Positions 26,978 through 36,218 are shown, counted from the stretch's first letter. The stretch: DNA of 64,000 nt from Hymenobacter sp. DG25A (GCF_001280305.1 NZ_CP012623.1:124001-188000); one strand, 5' to 3'. Notes: a model not told the origin generated them from the sequence alone. Program-made: numbers and translations.

Positions 26978-27138
26978 AGCATGTTAGGTGTAAGCGCAGT
27001 TAGAGCAAGTCCTCGCGTGAATCTCCCGGATAATCTCAACAACTCCAGCACAGATGTTAAAACCCGGCGGTGGGTTGCATTCCGCCGCTTTTATTTTGTG
27101 CTACTTTCTTACCAGAGGAGGAGTTTTTTTTCAGCCTG

Positions 27139-27146
27139 CAAAGTTA
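27139..27146 (-). promoter_or_regulatory. Predicted -7 box upstream of the TonB receptor gene
   Basis: Minus strand TAACTTTG matches TAnnTTTG exactly, about 160 bases before the ATG at 26977. The leader contains a CGGCGG / CCGCCG hairpin (27065-27087). No clear -33 box. Confidence 0.4.
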
Positions 27147-27872
27147 CCGCGCCGGCCACCAGTCATCTACTATCCCGCCGACTTTATCTTCCTAAGGGCC
27201 ACTTATCTCCCGGCAATCGGCCACTCTTTCTACATGAAGCAGCAACCCGGCCGGGAAGGGCCAGCCACCAAAAAGAACAGCCCCCCGGAACCGGGCGGCT
27301 GTGTTGCAGGAGGTGTGCAGGTTCTGAAGAGGGAATGTACCATTTCGTGCCCGATTTCCTAGCTATTGGGCCGGAATGTTTTCCCGAAAAGCAGGGGATA
27401 GGTACCTCGTTTTCCTGGCGCGGCTGCCTTACTCAACCGGAAATCAGCCTAAATTGACAGACCGGTTACTGAAAGGCGAAAATGGCCCAAAACTGCAGAG
27501 CCGTGCACCCGTGCCTAGCTAGATTATATCAAGACATCAGTTTGCCCATAAACCAACCGGCACGGCCGGGAAACTCCGCCAATAGATTTAATTCAACTAT
27601 TCTAATATACTTGATTTTTATCTCGAATTTTATAAATATATAGCTGATAATAAAGGAGATAATACATTGTGAATATAATTGTGCAACCAGCATGCAACGC
27701 TTGGCTAACGGGCTGTACTCTTCAGAATACAGGGCGGGAGCCAACTCCCTTTTATTCACTTTTTCCAGTAGCCCAAGCGTATGCCCCAGACTAGCACCCG
27801 GAGCAATTTTAGTGGCTTGATACCTTCTATCTACCAAAAGAAGGGAGGCAGCCGTGCAGGTTGGTTTGTAGC
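27147..27872. other. 726-base stretch without a convincing gene
   Basis: Open frames on both strands here have no family-like sequence, no ATG start or no plausible codon pattern. The part at 27580-27690 is strongly AT-rich. The only structured element is the hairpin at 27277-27302, which reads as a terminator on the minus strand. A small RNA, an unrecognised short gene or a long leader of the sigma-factor gene are possible; nothing more can be said from sequence alone. Confidence 0.5.
27277..27302 (-). terminator. Hairpin with minus-strand T tract inside the large intergenic region
   Basis: ACAGCCCCCCGG / CCGGGCGGCTGT pairs 11 of 12 positions. On the minus strand it is followed by TCTTTTTGG, resembling an intrinsic terminator. 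No recognised minus-strand gene lies upstream. Confidence 0.5.
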
Positions 27873-28553
27873 ATGAGCGCGCTATTACCTACCTTCGGCG
27901 GGTCGGTTCTGGACAACCTGCTTGCGCCGGTGGCCATTTCCGAGCCGACTTTTCGCCCTGCCACTGCCCCTGTGCGTCCTCTCTCCTCACCCCACACCCT
28001 GAGCGAGTCTGAACTGCTTGATGCTTGTCTGGCTGGTAGCCGCCTGGCACAAAAGCAGCTTTACGACCGGTACTCTGCCAGGATGATGGCCGTTTGCATG
28101 CGCTATGCCCAAACCACGTTTGAGGCCGAAGACGTACTGCAGGAGGGCTTTCTGACGGTGTTTAAAAACCTGACCAAATTTCGGCGGGAGTGCCCCCTGG
28201 AATTCTGGATTCGTCGTATCATGGTGAATGCTGCCCTGCGCCAGCACCGGCGCAATGCGCACTTGGTAGCGGTCAGCGAAGGCGAATACCCCCAGGACCT
28301 GGCCGATGAAGAGTTTACCCTGGCCAACTATGGCTTTGAGGAGCTGCTGACCCTGATTCAGGAGCTGGCCCCTCGCTACCGGATGGTGTTCAACCTATTT
28401 GCTATTGAAGGCTATAGCCACAAAGAAATTGGGGAGCTGATGGGCATTTCCGAAGGCACCAGCAAATCACAGTACGCCCGGGCACGGGTTATTTTGAAAA
28501 ACAAACTAGAGCGCCTCGACGCTCACCGGACCAATGGAACCTTCAGCCGATAA
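27873..28553 (+). CDS. RNA polymerase sigma-70 factor, ECF subfamily
   Basis: 226 residues from ATG 27873 (MSALLPTFGG); a TTG at 27861 is less likely. The first ~45 residues form a Pro/Ser-rich extension. Region 2 is LLDACLAGSRLAQKQLYDRY and YAQTTFEAEDVLQEGFLTVF near 50-100; region 4 is RMVFNLFAIEGYSHKEIGEL and MGISEGTSKSQYARAR near 173-212. It directs RNA polymerase to stress or surface-related promoters. The next gene overlaps its end by 20 bases and encodes a membrane protein with a short cytoplasmic N-terminus, which fits an anti-sigma partner. Target genes unknown. Confidence 0.92.
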   Translation: MSALLPTFGGSVLDNLLAPVAISEPTFRPATAPVRPLSSPHTLSESELLDACLAGSRLAQKQLYDRYSARMMAVCMRYAQTTFEAEDVLQEGFLTVFKNLTKFRRECPLEFWIRRIMVNAALRQHRRNAHLVAVSEGEYPQDLADEEFTLANYGFEELLTLIQELAPRYRMVFNLFAIEGYSHKEIGELMGISEGTSKSQYARARVILKNKLERLDAHRTNGTFSR

Positions 28554-28965
28554 GCCCACCTCCCCACAAAAGGGCGACCTGGAGTACCTGTTTCGCCAAA
28601 AATTTGAGGAAGCGGAAATGCAGCCCCGGGCCAGCCTGTGGGAGCAGCTTGACCATGAGCTGGTAGTACAGCAGAATGAAACCTTCCGCGAGCGGCTCCG
28701 GGTACACCGCTGGGTAGCCGCAGCCTGCGTATTATTTATGCTGGGCATGGGTGGCTGGTTTACCATACACCTCAACAGCACCCACGAAGGCGAGCTGGCT
28801 GCCGGCCTGCCGGAGGCTCAGAATGCCACTAATAATCAAAGCAGCAAACCACAACTGGCCGCCCAGGCGCCTGCTGCCAATAGCGCCAGCCAATCGGCAA
28901 CGGCCGATGCGGCGGCTCCTTCCCGCCAAGCCACTGCCGCGGTAACTGCTGCGGGCAGCACCTGA
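28534..28965 (+). CDS. Putative anti-sigma membrane protein, N-terminal part of a split gene
   Basis: 143 residues, overlapping the sigma-factor gene by 20 bases, so translationally coupled. The cytoplasmic N-terminus (GDLEYLFRQKFEEAEMQPRA, then SLWEQLDHEL) matches the short segment that opens Bacteroidota proteins joining an anti-sigma-like region to an outer-membrane barrel. One TM helix follows (VAAACVLFMLGMGGWFTI, about 67-85), then an Ala/Thr/Gln-rich periplasmic linker that ends at a TGA at 28963. The linker composition and even a motif (RQATAAVTAAGS) continue in the next open frame (RTATAAVTAGSN), indicating one original gene with a one-base deletion near 28960. Confidence 0.75.
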   Translation: MEPSADKPTSPQKGDLEYLFRQKFEEAEMQPRASLWEQLDHELVVQQNETFRERLRVHRWVAAACVLFMLGMGGWFTIHLNSTHEGELAAGLPEAQNATNNQSSKPQLAAQAPAANSASQSATADAAAPSRQATAAVTAAGST

Positions 28966-28967
28966 CC

Positions 28968-30338
28968 ATGAACGGCGCCGCCGGCGCTGCGGCTAAACAA
29001 GCTGTAACGGGTGATGTAGCGCCTAATCGTACGGCTACTGCTGCTGTTACGGCGGGTAGTAACCGCGTGCTGCCGGCCAATACCCAGGCTGCCAATACTG
29101 CCTCAGAAACCACCGCTTCTCCCGAGACGGAGGCTAATGGCCAGGGCCGCAATTCCTTCCTGGGCTATGCTGCTAACAGCGCTACCCAGAGCAGCCAGGA
29201 AACGGCTGCCGGCCAGCGGAGCCTTTCTCCGGCCTACAGCGCGGCTCCTAGTGCTGGCACCGCGCTGGCTGACTTCAGCCGGAATGCTGCGGCCTACACC
29301 GTAGCGGCAGTAGCTACCCCGGCCGCGGCCCCATCCGTAGCCACCACGCCTGCCGTTACTACTGCTACGGATGCAACGGCTTCTGAGCAGGTAGCTGCCC
29401 TGGCTCCCCGTGCTGCGGCGCTCAGCAATGCCTTGGCAGCGCTGCCCGCTTCTTTGGAGCCAGCCTATGCCTCCAGTGCTTTAGCCTGGGCCGATGAGCT
29501 GGCCGAAAAGGATGAGAAGAAATTAGCGCAAAAGGGCGGCTGGAGCTTTGGCGGCGGCCATAATCTGTCCTCCTTCAACCCCAACGTAAATTTCTCTCGC
29601 GGGTCAATTAGTGCCCCAACTCTTCAGAAAGCTTCCGCTGCGGCCCGGGCCAATGCCCAGACCTATGAGGATGCTGCCTCTGAGTATCGCCAGAATTTAC
29701 AGGCCGGACTGGGGCAGCGCGTGGCTTTCATGGCCCGCAAGCGGCTTGGTGGCCGCTGGAGCGCCGCGGCAGGGGTGGAGGCTGCCGAGTACCGGGCTTC
29801 TTCTCAGACCTCTTATGCGGCTGTAGCACCGGATATGCAGGCTACCTTTACCAGTGATTACCAGCAGGCCAACCGCATCCGGACCCAGATGGCTACCGAC
29901 CTGACGGCGCTGCCTGCACCGCAGCCTACACATTACCGCTACCGCACGGCTGGCCTGCCGGTTTCGCTGCAGTATGGTGCTTCGGATAAAATGGGCTGGT
30001 CGTTGTATGCCCGCATGGGCGCGGCAGTTAACCTGCTGTTCAGCAGTCGTCTGTCGCCGGATGATACCAACCTGATTGGCCGGAAAGAATACAAGCTAAG
30101 CTCTACTGATTCGCCATACCGGCATGTGCTGGCCTCTTTGCGGGGTGGAGCGGGTATGCAGTACCGCCCGGCGGGTGCTTCCTGGCTGGTAGCCCTGGGC
30201 CCGGCCGCCGAAGCCGGACTGAACACGCTGAACGCCGAGCCTTCGCAATCCTACTGGCATCAGAACCGGCCCTACTCGGTAGGTCTGGAGGCAAGCGTAG
30301 AGTTTGGCCTGGGCAAGCCGGTGGTAGCAGCGCACTAA
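28968..30338 (+). CDS. Ala/Thr-rich linker plus outer-membrane beta-barrel-like domain, C-terminal part of a split gene
   Basis: 456 residues, starting 2 bases after the upstream TGA in another frame. Residues 1-165 are an Ala/Thr/Ser-rich linker; from about 175 the sequence is strand-rich (GGWSFGGGHNLSSFNPNVNF, RVAFMARKRLGGRWSAAAGV, AGLPVSLQYGASDKMGWSLY, RPYSVGLEASVEFGLGKPVV) like the outer-membrane beta-barrel domain PF13568. As a separate protein it would have no signal peptide or TM segment and could not reach the envelope; joined in frame to the preceding fragment it makes a complete known architecture. Restart at this ATG by translational coupling is the alternative. A terminator follows at 30391. 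Confidence 0.75.
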   Translation: MNGAAGAAAKQAVTGDVAPNRTATAAVTAGSNRVLPANTQAANTASETTASPETEANGQGRNSFLGYAANSATQSSQETAAGQRSLSPAYSAAPSAGTALADFSRNAAAYTVAAVATPAAAPSVATTPAVTTATDATASEQVAALAPRAAALSNALAALPASLEPAYASSALAWADELAEKDEKKLAQKGGWSFGGGHNLSSFNPNVNFSRGSISAPTLQKASAAARANAQTYEDAASEYRQNLQAGLGQRVAFMARKRLGGRWSAAAGVEAAEYRASSQTSYAAVAPDMQATFTSDYQQANRIRTQMATDLTALPAPQPTHYRYRTAGLPVSLQYGASDKMGWSLYARMGAAVNLLFSSRLSPDDTNLIGRKEYKLSSTDSPYRHVLASLRGGAGMQYRPAGASWLVALGPAAEAGLNTLNAEPSQSYWHQNRPYSVGLEASVEFGLGKPVVAAH

Positions 30339-30390
30339 AATGGGCATTAAGCCTGCCGGCAAAGCGCCCAATCCTCAGCCCACCCTATAG

Positions 30391-30422
30391 AAACCCCCGC
30401 TTTCAGGTGAAGGCGGGGTTTT
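30391..30422 (+). terminator. Intrinsic terminator after the sigma/anti-sigma region
   Basis: AAACCCCCGCTTTCA (30391-30405) pairs with TGAAGGCGGGGTTTT (30408-30422) apart from two positions, then CTG TT. Confidence 0.75.
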
Positions 30423-30529
30423 CTGTTGCCCGGAAAATACCTTTTACACTTTCTGATGCTCCTTGAAAAGGTCAGCTAATGGCTGGCTCGTAGCAGCGAG
30501 AAAATGGTGCTCTACCATTAGGTAGGGCC

Positions 30530-33022
30530 CTATTCGTGAATTAAACGCATCGTAGCCTGCTGCTGGCCTTGCTGCACCCGTAAGAAATACATGCCGGCTG
30601 ATAGGGCGCCCGCTTCCGGCAGGAGTAGGGTGGTAGCAGTGGCCCGCACGTAGGTGGGGCACTGCCAGAGCAACCGCCCGGCTGCATCCAGCAGGCTGAC
30701 GGTAGCGGCCCCCGGCTGTATTGAATGCAGTTGTACCTGCACGCCGGCACTACCGAAAGGCAGCGGCCAGGCCGTTAGCTGCAGTGTATTGCTGCCAGTT
30801 GCTGAATTTTCCCGCACCGCCAATGGCAGGCCCAGAGTACCAATGCGCACGGGCACCCCGCTATAGTACGTTTGGCCGGCTTGTCCATAATTATTTGCTC
30901 CCCAGGTCCATAGCTTACCGTCTTGGCGCGTGGCCATGGCGTGGTTCATACCTGCCTGCACGCTTTGCCATGTGGCGTCAGAAGCCACCGCTTGGGGAAT
31001 GGTAGAGTTGATGGTAGAGCCATTGCCAAGGGCTCCTTCTGCATTATAGCCCCAGGCCCATAGTTTTCCATCTTCGTCAATGGCTACTGTAAAGTTCGCT
31101 CCTGCACTTGCGACTTTCCAGGTCCGGCTGGCCGCTATCTGAATGGGTTTCCACGAATCGGTGGTGGTGCCGTTGCCCAGCTTGCCGTACTCATTGCTGC
31201 CCCAGGTCCAGAGGGTGCCATTCTGGGCAATGGCCACGGTATGATTTCCGCCGGTGCTGACTGATTGCCATTTGGTGCCCGGCTGCACCTGCTCCGGCGC
31301 CAGCCGCGTGCCCTGGTCGCCCATGCCCAACTGGCCTTTGGCATTATAGCCCCACATCCAAAGGGTACTGTCCTGGCGAATAGCGGCCGCGTAGTAGCCG
31401 GTTTGATAAGGCTCAAAGTAATCTATGAGGCTGGCGCTGATCTGCAGCCAGCGGGAGCCCGCAACCAGCTGCACCGGCTCCGACCGCGACTGGTTGGTGC
31501 CATCCCCCACAACAGGCTTGGTGTAGGTAGTTCCGCTGCTGCCGCCCCAGCCCCAGAGGGTGCTGTCCTGCTGAATGCCCCACGCACAAATCGGGCCCGC
31601 GGCTACGGTGCGCCAAGTGGTGCCGGCTACTACTGGCACAGCGACGTAGGTGTCAGTTTTGCTATCGTAGGAGTCCCGGGCGTAGCGGCCGGGGACGGTG
31701 CCCCAGGCCCACAGGCTACCGTCGTGCCGGATGCTTAGCAGGTAGTTTTTGCCCGTTACTACTTTATCCCATTGCTGCGTGCTTTCCAGCTTGGTTGGGG
31801 CTACGTACCATTTGCCGAAGTTGGGGCCAAAAGGCTGCGAAGCGCCCCAGCTCCATAAGTTGCCCTCGGTATCGATGGCCGCCGAAAACGCGCCGCTGCC
31901 ACTATAGCTTTTCCAGGCTACCTCGGGCGCCACAGCGAGGGGCAAGGGCAGGGCTACAGTCTTGATAGTAGCTGTGCCCAAAGCCCCGGCGTAGTTATAG
32001 CCCCAGGTCCAGACGGAGCCGTCCTGCCGCACAGCCAAGTTGTGGTAGCTGGCGGCCGTGATGGTCTGCCAACTTGTGCCAGCTACTACTTCATTGGGAA
32101 CGACGTTGTCGCGCGAGCCGATACCGAGGTTGCCGAAGCTGTTATAGCCGGTGCTCCACAGCGTGCCGTCGGTCTTGATCATGAGGCAGTGCTGGGCGCC
32201 GGCACTCACACTCTTCCATTTGGTGCCCGCCGGAAAGTTGTACGGCCGGAACTCGGTCGGCGACAGGTTCGGGGAAGTGGTTTTCAGTGGGCTTTGCTCT
32301 CCCCAGTTCCACAGCGTGCCGGCTTTGTCGATGGCTGCGACGTAGCCCATGCCGGCGCTTACGAAAGCCATATTGGAGGCTACTTTGGTGGGCGTTCTAC
32401 GTTGCGTGGTGGAACCGTCGCCCAAGGCACCGGCGGTATTGTTGCCCCAGGTCCACACCGAACCATCGGCCCGGATGGCGGCTGAATGATAGTCGCCCGC
32501 ACTCACGCATTGCCAGGTGGTACCGGGCAACAGCTGAACGGGAGCCGGGCGGGGGGTGGTGGTGCCGTCGCCCAGGGCGCCGTACCAGTTGTCGCCCCAT
32601 GCCCACAGGGTGCCATCCTGCCGAATGGCCAGGGTATGGCCGGTACCGGCACTCACGCTTATCCATTTGGTGCCGGCAGCAATCTGCACGGGGGTGGTGC
32701 GGTTGGTAGTGGTGCCGTCACCTAATTGCCCGGCGCTATTTTTGCCCCAGGCCCACAGGGTGCCGTCCTGGCGAATGGCGAGTGTATAGTACTGCCCGGC
32801 TTCGGCACTCTTCCATTTAGTGCCGGAATCAATGCGAACAGGTGTGGCCTGGTCAGTGGTGGTGCCGTTGCCGAGCTGGCCATATGCATTGTTGCCCCAG
32901 GCCCAGAGGCTGCCATCGGTTTGAACAAGAAGCGAGTGAAACTGAGCCTGAAGGGGCGTTCCAGTTGTAAGAATAAGCAATAAGGCAAACCAGAAACTGA
33001 CACAACGGGATAAACCAGGCAT
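30530..33022 (-). CDS. Secreted RCC1-like double beta-propeller protein with T9SS sorting domain
   Basis: 830 residues. Signal peptide (VSFWFALLLILTTGTPLQAQ). Fourteen repeats of the RCC1 core (I/V-R-Q-D-G-T-L-W-x-W-G-x-N, then GxLGxGTTT and a V/W-x-SVSAG strand) can be counted, from SLWAWGNNAYGQLGNGTTT near residue 38 to KLWTWGANNYGQAGQ near 715. Fourteen is twice the seven blades of one RCC1 propeller. The last ~85 residues (LQLTAWPLPFGSAGVQVQLH, AAGRLLW, AGMYFLRVQQG) are a type A T9SS C-terminal domain. Function is not known; such repeat proteins are usually surface or secreted and may bind ligands. Single gene. Confidence 0.88.
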   Translation of the reverse strand: MPGLSRCVSFWFALLLILTTGTPLQAQFHSLLVQTDGSLWAWGNNAYGQLGNGTTTDQATPVRIDSGTKWKSAEAGQYYTLAIRQDGTLWAWGKNSAGQLGDGTTTNRTTPVQIAAGTKWISVSAGTGHTLAIRQDGTLWAWGDNWYGALGDGTTTPRPAPVQLLPGTTWQCVSAGDYHSAAIRADGSVWTWGNNTAGALGDGSTTQRRTPTKVASNMAFVSAGMGYVAAIDKAGTLWNWGEQSPLKTTSPNLSPTEFRPYNFPAGTKWKSVSAGAQHCLMIKTDGTLWSTGYNSFGNLGIGSRDNVVPNEVVAGTSWQTITAASYHNLAVRQDGSVWTWGYNYAGALGTATIKTVALPLPLAVAPEVAWKSYSGSGAFSAAIDTEGNLWSWGASQPFGPNFGKWYVAPTKLESTQQWDKVVTGKNYLLSIRHDGSLWAWGTVPGRYARDSYDSKTDTYVAVPVVAGTTWRTVAAGPICAWGIQQDSTLWGWGGSSGTTYTKPVVGDGTNQSRSEPVQLVAGSRWLQISASLIDYFEPYQTGYYAAAIRQDSTLWMWGYNAKGQLGMGDQGTRLAPEQVQPGTKWQSVSTGGNHTVAIAQNGTLWTWGSNEYGKLGNGTTTDSWKPIQIAASRTWKVASAGANFTVAIDEDGKLWAWGYNAEGALGNGSTINSTIPQAVASDATWQSVQAGMNHAMATRQDGKLWTWGANNYGQAGQTYYSGVPVRIGTLGLPLAVRENSATGSNTLQLTAWPLPFGSAGVQVQLHSIQPGAATVSLLDAAGRLLWQCPTYVRATATTLLLPEAGALSAGMYFLRVQQGQQQATMRLIHE

Positions 33023-33412
33023 GTTATAATAGAAGAGTAGGGAGTAGCGGGTTAGATGACTAAAGGTACAGGGTTGCCGGCTGCATTTAGTCTGAGAATA
33101 GTGCTTTAACCCTGAGAATAATGTAAAAAGGCTTTTGGATCAACAGGAACTTTCACAACCACTCAGGAATTCGTTTCCGAACCTGTTTCCCGGGGGAGTA
33201 GGAGGTTTTAATGCCTTATTAAATTCTTGCCCCAATTTTGCTAAAAAGAAATCCGGCGGCCCTAACCCGCTGCTTAGCCCCCAGGCAGCAAATAGTGCAG
33301 TAGGTGGCTCTTTGTTTTGCCAATGGGTTTAGCTTAACGCCACGGATTTAGTACGTTCGTGGAAACCCACCGCCCTGTTTCAGAGTTATTCTAGGCTACC
33401 TTTTTCCATCGG
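33023..33412. other. 390-base intergenic region between RCC1-like gene and uvrB
   Basis: No credible coding sequence. It holds the divergent upstream regions of both flanking genes. A box TACGTTCG (33352-33359), one base off TAnnTTTG, lies 53 bases before uvrB and is the best promoter candidate on the plus strand; the string CTGAGAATA is repeated at 33092 and 33112. Confidence 0.4.
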
Positions 33413-35449
33413 ATGAAATATCAGCTTACCTCGGAGTTTGAACCCACCGGCGACCAGCCACAGGCCATTGCCCAGCTGGTGCAGGGCATTAACAATGGCG
33501 AGCATGTACAGGTGCTGCTGGGGGCCACGGGCACCGGCAAAACGTTTACCATGGCCAACGTTATTGCCCAAACCGGCAAGCCGGCCCTGGTGCTCTGCCA
33601 CAACAAAACCCTGGCCGCGCAGCTCTACGGCGAGTTCAAGACATTTTTCCCCAACAATGCCGTCGAGTATTACATCAGCTACTACGACTACTACCAGCCC
33701 GAAGCATACATTGCCAGCACCGATGTCTTCATCGAGAAAGACCTGGCTATTAACCAGGAAATTGAAAAGCTGCGGCTGCACTGCACCTCCTCGCTGCTGA
33801 GCGGGCGGCGCGACATCATTGTTATTGCCTCGGTATCGTGCATCTATGGCATCGGCAACCCCGAGGAGTTTGCCAAAAACGTCATCTATCTGGCGCCGGG
33901 TTTGCGCTACTCGCGCAACAACCTGCTCTACCAGTTTGTGCAGATTCTGTACTCCCGCACGGAGGCCGACTTCACGCGCGGCTCCTTCCGCGTGAAAGGA
34001 GATACCGTGGACGTATTCCCGGCCTACGCGGACTATGCCTACCGGATTTTCTTCTTCGGGGATGAAATCGAAAGCATTCAGAAGATAGACCCGCAGAGCG
34101 GCAAGAAGCTTTCCGATGAGAAGGACGTGACCCTGTACCCGGCCAACCTGTTCGTGACCGGGAAAGACACACTCAATCAGGCCATCAAGGAAATTCAGTT
34201 TGACATGATGCAGCAGCACGCCTACTTCGAGAAGGAAGGGCGTGATTCTGAGGCCAAGCGCATTTTGGAGCGCACCGAGTTCGACCTGGAAATGATTCGG
34301 GAGCTGGGCTATTGCTCGGGCATTGAGAACTACTCGCGCTATTTCGATGGCCGGGAGCCCGGCTCACGCCCGTTCTGCCTGCTCGACTATTTCCCCAAGG
34401 ATTACCTGCTGGTAGTGGATGAAAGCCACGTGACTATGCCCCAGATCCGGGCCATGTGGGGCGGCGACCGGAGCCGCAAGGTGGCCCTGGTGGACTACGG
34501 CTTCCGCCTTCCCTCGGCCATGGACAACCGCCCGCTTACTTTCAACGAGTTTGAGAGCATGTTTCAGCAGGCAGTCTACGTTTCGGCTACGCCTTCCGAC
34601 TATGAGCTAACCCAGGCCAACGGCGTGGTAGTGGAGCAGATTATTCGGCCCACTGGCCTGCTGGACCCTGTTATTGACGTGCGCCCCTCCGTGAACCAGA
34701 TTGACGACCTGCTGGACGAAGTAGACGAGCGGGTGAAAATGGGCGACCGGGTGCTGGTAACCACGCTCACCAAGCGCATGGCCGAAGAGCTGCAGAAATA
34801 TATGGAGCGGCTGGGCATCAAATCCAGCTACGTGCACTCCGATGTGAAGAGTCTGGACCGGGTAGAAATCCTGCGCCAGCTGCGCTTAGGAGAAATTGAT
34901 GTGCTCATTGGCGTAAACCTGCTGCGCGAAGGCCTTGACCTACCCGAAGTAAGCCTGGTAGCTATTCTGGATGCCGATAAGGAAGGCTTCCTGCGCGACC
35001 AGCGCAGCCTGATCCAGACCATGGGTCGCGCCGCCCGAAACGACCGGGGCAAGGTGATTATGTACGCCGACCGGATTACGGGCTCTATGCAGCGGGCTAT
35101 GGATGAAACCAACCGCCGCCGCGCCACCCAAATGGCCTACAACGAGAAGCACGGCATTACCCCGCAAACCGTGAAAAAGTCGCGGGAGGCCATTATGGGG
35201 CAGACGTCGTTGTCAGACTACCGCGTAATTGAGCCCAAAGCCTACGTAGGGCCGAGCGAGGAAAGCGCAATGTCATTGGCGGCTGAGCCCGTGGTGGCTA
35301 TGATGACGAAAGTGGACCTGGAAAAGCTCATCAAGCAAACCGAAAAGCAGATGGAAGCCGCCGCCAAAGAGCTGGACTTCCTGCAGGCCGCCAAGTACCG
35401 CGACGAGCTGGCCGCCTTAAAGCAGATGCTGAAGATGAAGCGGGATTAA
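33413..35449 (+). CDS. uvrB: Excinuclease ABC subunit UvrB
   Basis: 678 residues, the usual length. Motifs: Walker A LLGATGTGKTFTMAN near residue 36, the beta-hairpin YYDYYQPEAYIASTDVFIEK near 92, DESHVT (Walker B) near 340, helicase motif VLVTTLTKRMAEELQKY near 447, GVNLLREGLDLPEVSLVAIL near 500, QTMGRAARN near 536, and the C-terminal UVR domain (LEKLIKQTEKQMEAAAKELD, DFLQAAKYRDEL) near 640. It verifies and loads DNA damage for UvrC incision in nucleotide excision repair. Monocistronic with a terminator after it. Confidence 0.97.
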   Translation: MKYQLTSEFEPTGDQPQAIAQLVQGINNGEHVQVLLGATGTGKTFTMANVIAQTGKPALVLCHNKTLAAQLYGEFKTFFPNNAVEYYISYYDYYQPEAYIASTDVFIEKDLAINQEIEKLRLHCTSSLLSGRRDIIVIASVSCIYGIGNPEEFAKNVIYLAPGLRYSRNNLLYQFVQILYSRTEADFTRGSFRVKGDTVDVFPAYADYAYRIFFFGDEIESIQKIDPQSGKKLSDEKDVTLYPANLFVTGKDTLNQAIKEIQFDMMQQHAYFEKEGRDSEAKRILERTEFDLEMIRELGYCSGIENYSRYFDGREPGSRPFCLLDYFPKDYLLVVDESHVTMPQIRAMWGGDRSRKVALVDYGFRLPSAMDNRPLTFNEFESMFQQAVYVSATPSDYELTQANGVVVEQIIRPTGLLDPVIDVRPSVNQIDDLLDEVDERVKMGDRVLVTTLTKRMAEELQKYMERLGIKSSYVHSDVKSLDRVEILRQLRLGEIDVLIGVNLLREGLDLPEVSLVAILDADKEGFLRDQRSLIQTMGRAARNDRGKVIMYADRITGSMQRAMDETNRRRATQMAYNEKHGITPQTVKKSREAIMGQTSLSDYRVIEPKAYVGPSEESAMSLAAEPVVAMMTKVDLEKLIKQTEKQMEAAAKELDFLQAAKYRDELAALKQMLKMKRD

Positions 35450-35473
35450 CCCAGCCTCCGTTCTAATACGAAC

Positions 35474-35508
35474 CGCCCATGGCCGCTAATAAAAAGTGGT
35501 TATGGGCG
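35474..35508. terminator. Intrinsic terminator between uvrB and the DUF421 gene
   Basis: CGCCCATGGCC (35474-35484) pairs with GGTTATGGGCG (35498-35508) with G-T pairs, followed by TTTTTGTT. It serves converging genes. Confidence 0.75.
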
Positions 35509-35514
35509 TTTTTG

Positions 35515-36042
35515 TTAAGACTCCGGATTCGGCTTAGGTGGTTTATCGTGCTGCTTAATCACGCTGATGTGGCCGTTGCGCTCCAATACTACTTTGCGCA
35601 CGTGCTCTGATTCTTCCAGGCCGCCACTGTCGCGCAGGCCTTCCATCAGGTCGTTTCGGGTGATGTTGGTGCGGCGCAGGTTGTGGGTTTTCAACTCCCC
35701 GTTTTCGACCAGCACCCGCGCTTTCCCTTTTATGATGAGCCCTACAAAATCAGAATAGTAGGCGGCAATGGCCAGCAGCCGGTGCAGCACCACGAATACC
35801 GTAGCTGCTATTATGGTGGGCCAGAACGGAGAGGCGGCCACAATAGCCCGGGCAAGCACGGCCCCCAGAATAATCTTCAGTACCATATCAAAAGCGCTAC
35901 CACTGCTAAAAGCGCGCGTGCCGGCCAGCCGGAGCTGTGCCAATGCTACAAAAAAGATAACCACCGCGCGTATAGACATTTGCAGCGCCGTGATATCATC
36001 AGCATGTACGTGTAAGCCTAATAGCTCATTTAGCTCTTCCAT
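35515..36042 (-). CDS. DUF421 membrane protein (YetF/YcaP-like)
   Basis: 175 residues. Two to three N-terminal hydrophobic segments (AVVIFFVALAQLRLAG, IILGAVLARAIVAAS, IIAATVFVVLHRLLAIAAYY), then the cytoplasmic DUF421 domain with GKARVLVENGELKTHNLRRT and ITRNDLMEGLRDSGG, closing on VVLERNGHISVIKQ. This is the pattern of the YetF/YcaP family. Relatives occur in spore and stress contexts, but the molecular role is unknown. It lies convergent to uvrB and upstream of it on the same strand is the stand-alone CheB gene. Confidence 0.85.
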   Translation of the reverse strand: MEELNELLGLHVHADDITALQMSIRAVVIFFVALAQLRLAGTRAFSSGSAFDMVLKIILGAVLARAIVAASPFWPTIIAATVFVVLHRLLAIAAYYSDFVGLIIKGKARVLVENGELKTHNLRRTNITRNDLMEGLRDSGGLEESEHVRKVVLERNGHISVIKQHDKPPKPNPES

Positions 36043-36218
36043 CAGGCACCGGAAAGAAAAATCAGACAGGATGCGGCCTCCGGCAGGGCGGGCTATAGCC
36101 TGTGCTGGTAGGGTCGGGTATGCTTGTATACCCGGAAGCCAGCGTTGGAGTTGCTACCCGCTGCGCCTGTTGCCAGGACTGGCGGTTCTGGCTTATTAAT
36201 GCTCTTAAGTCCGCTCAC

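Noticed and set aside
26912..27457. 181-residue plus-strand open frame crossing the start of the TonB receptor
   Set aside because: Overlaps the receptor's signal peptide and leader, includes the terminator hairpin and has no family-like sequence.
27529..27837. 102-residue minus-strand open frame in the large intergenic region
   Set aside because: Starts at TTG, includes an AT-rich run and has no domain; kept only as an open question in the gap entry.
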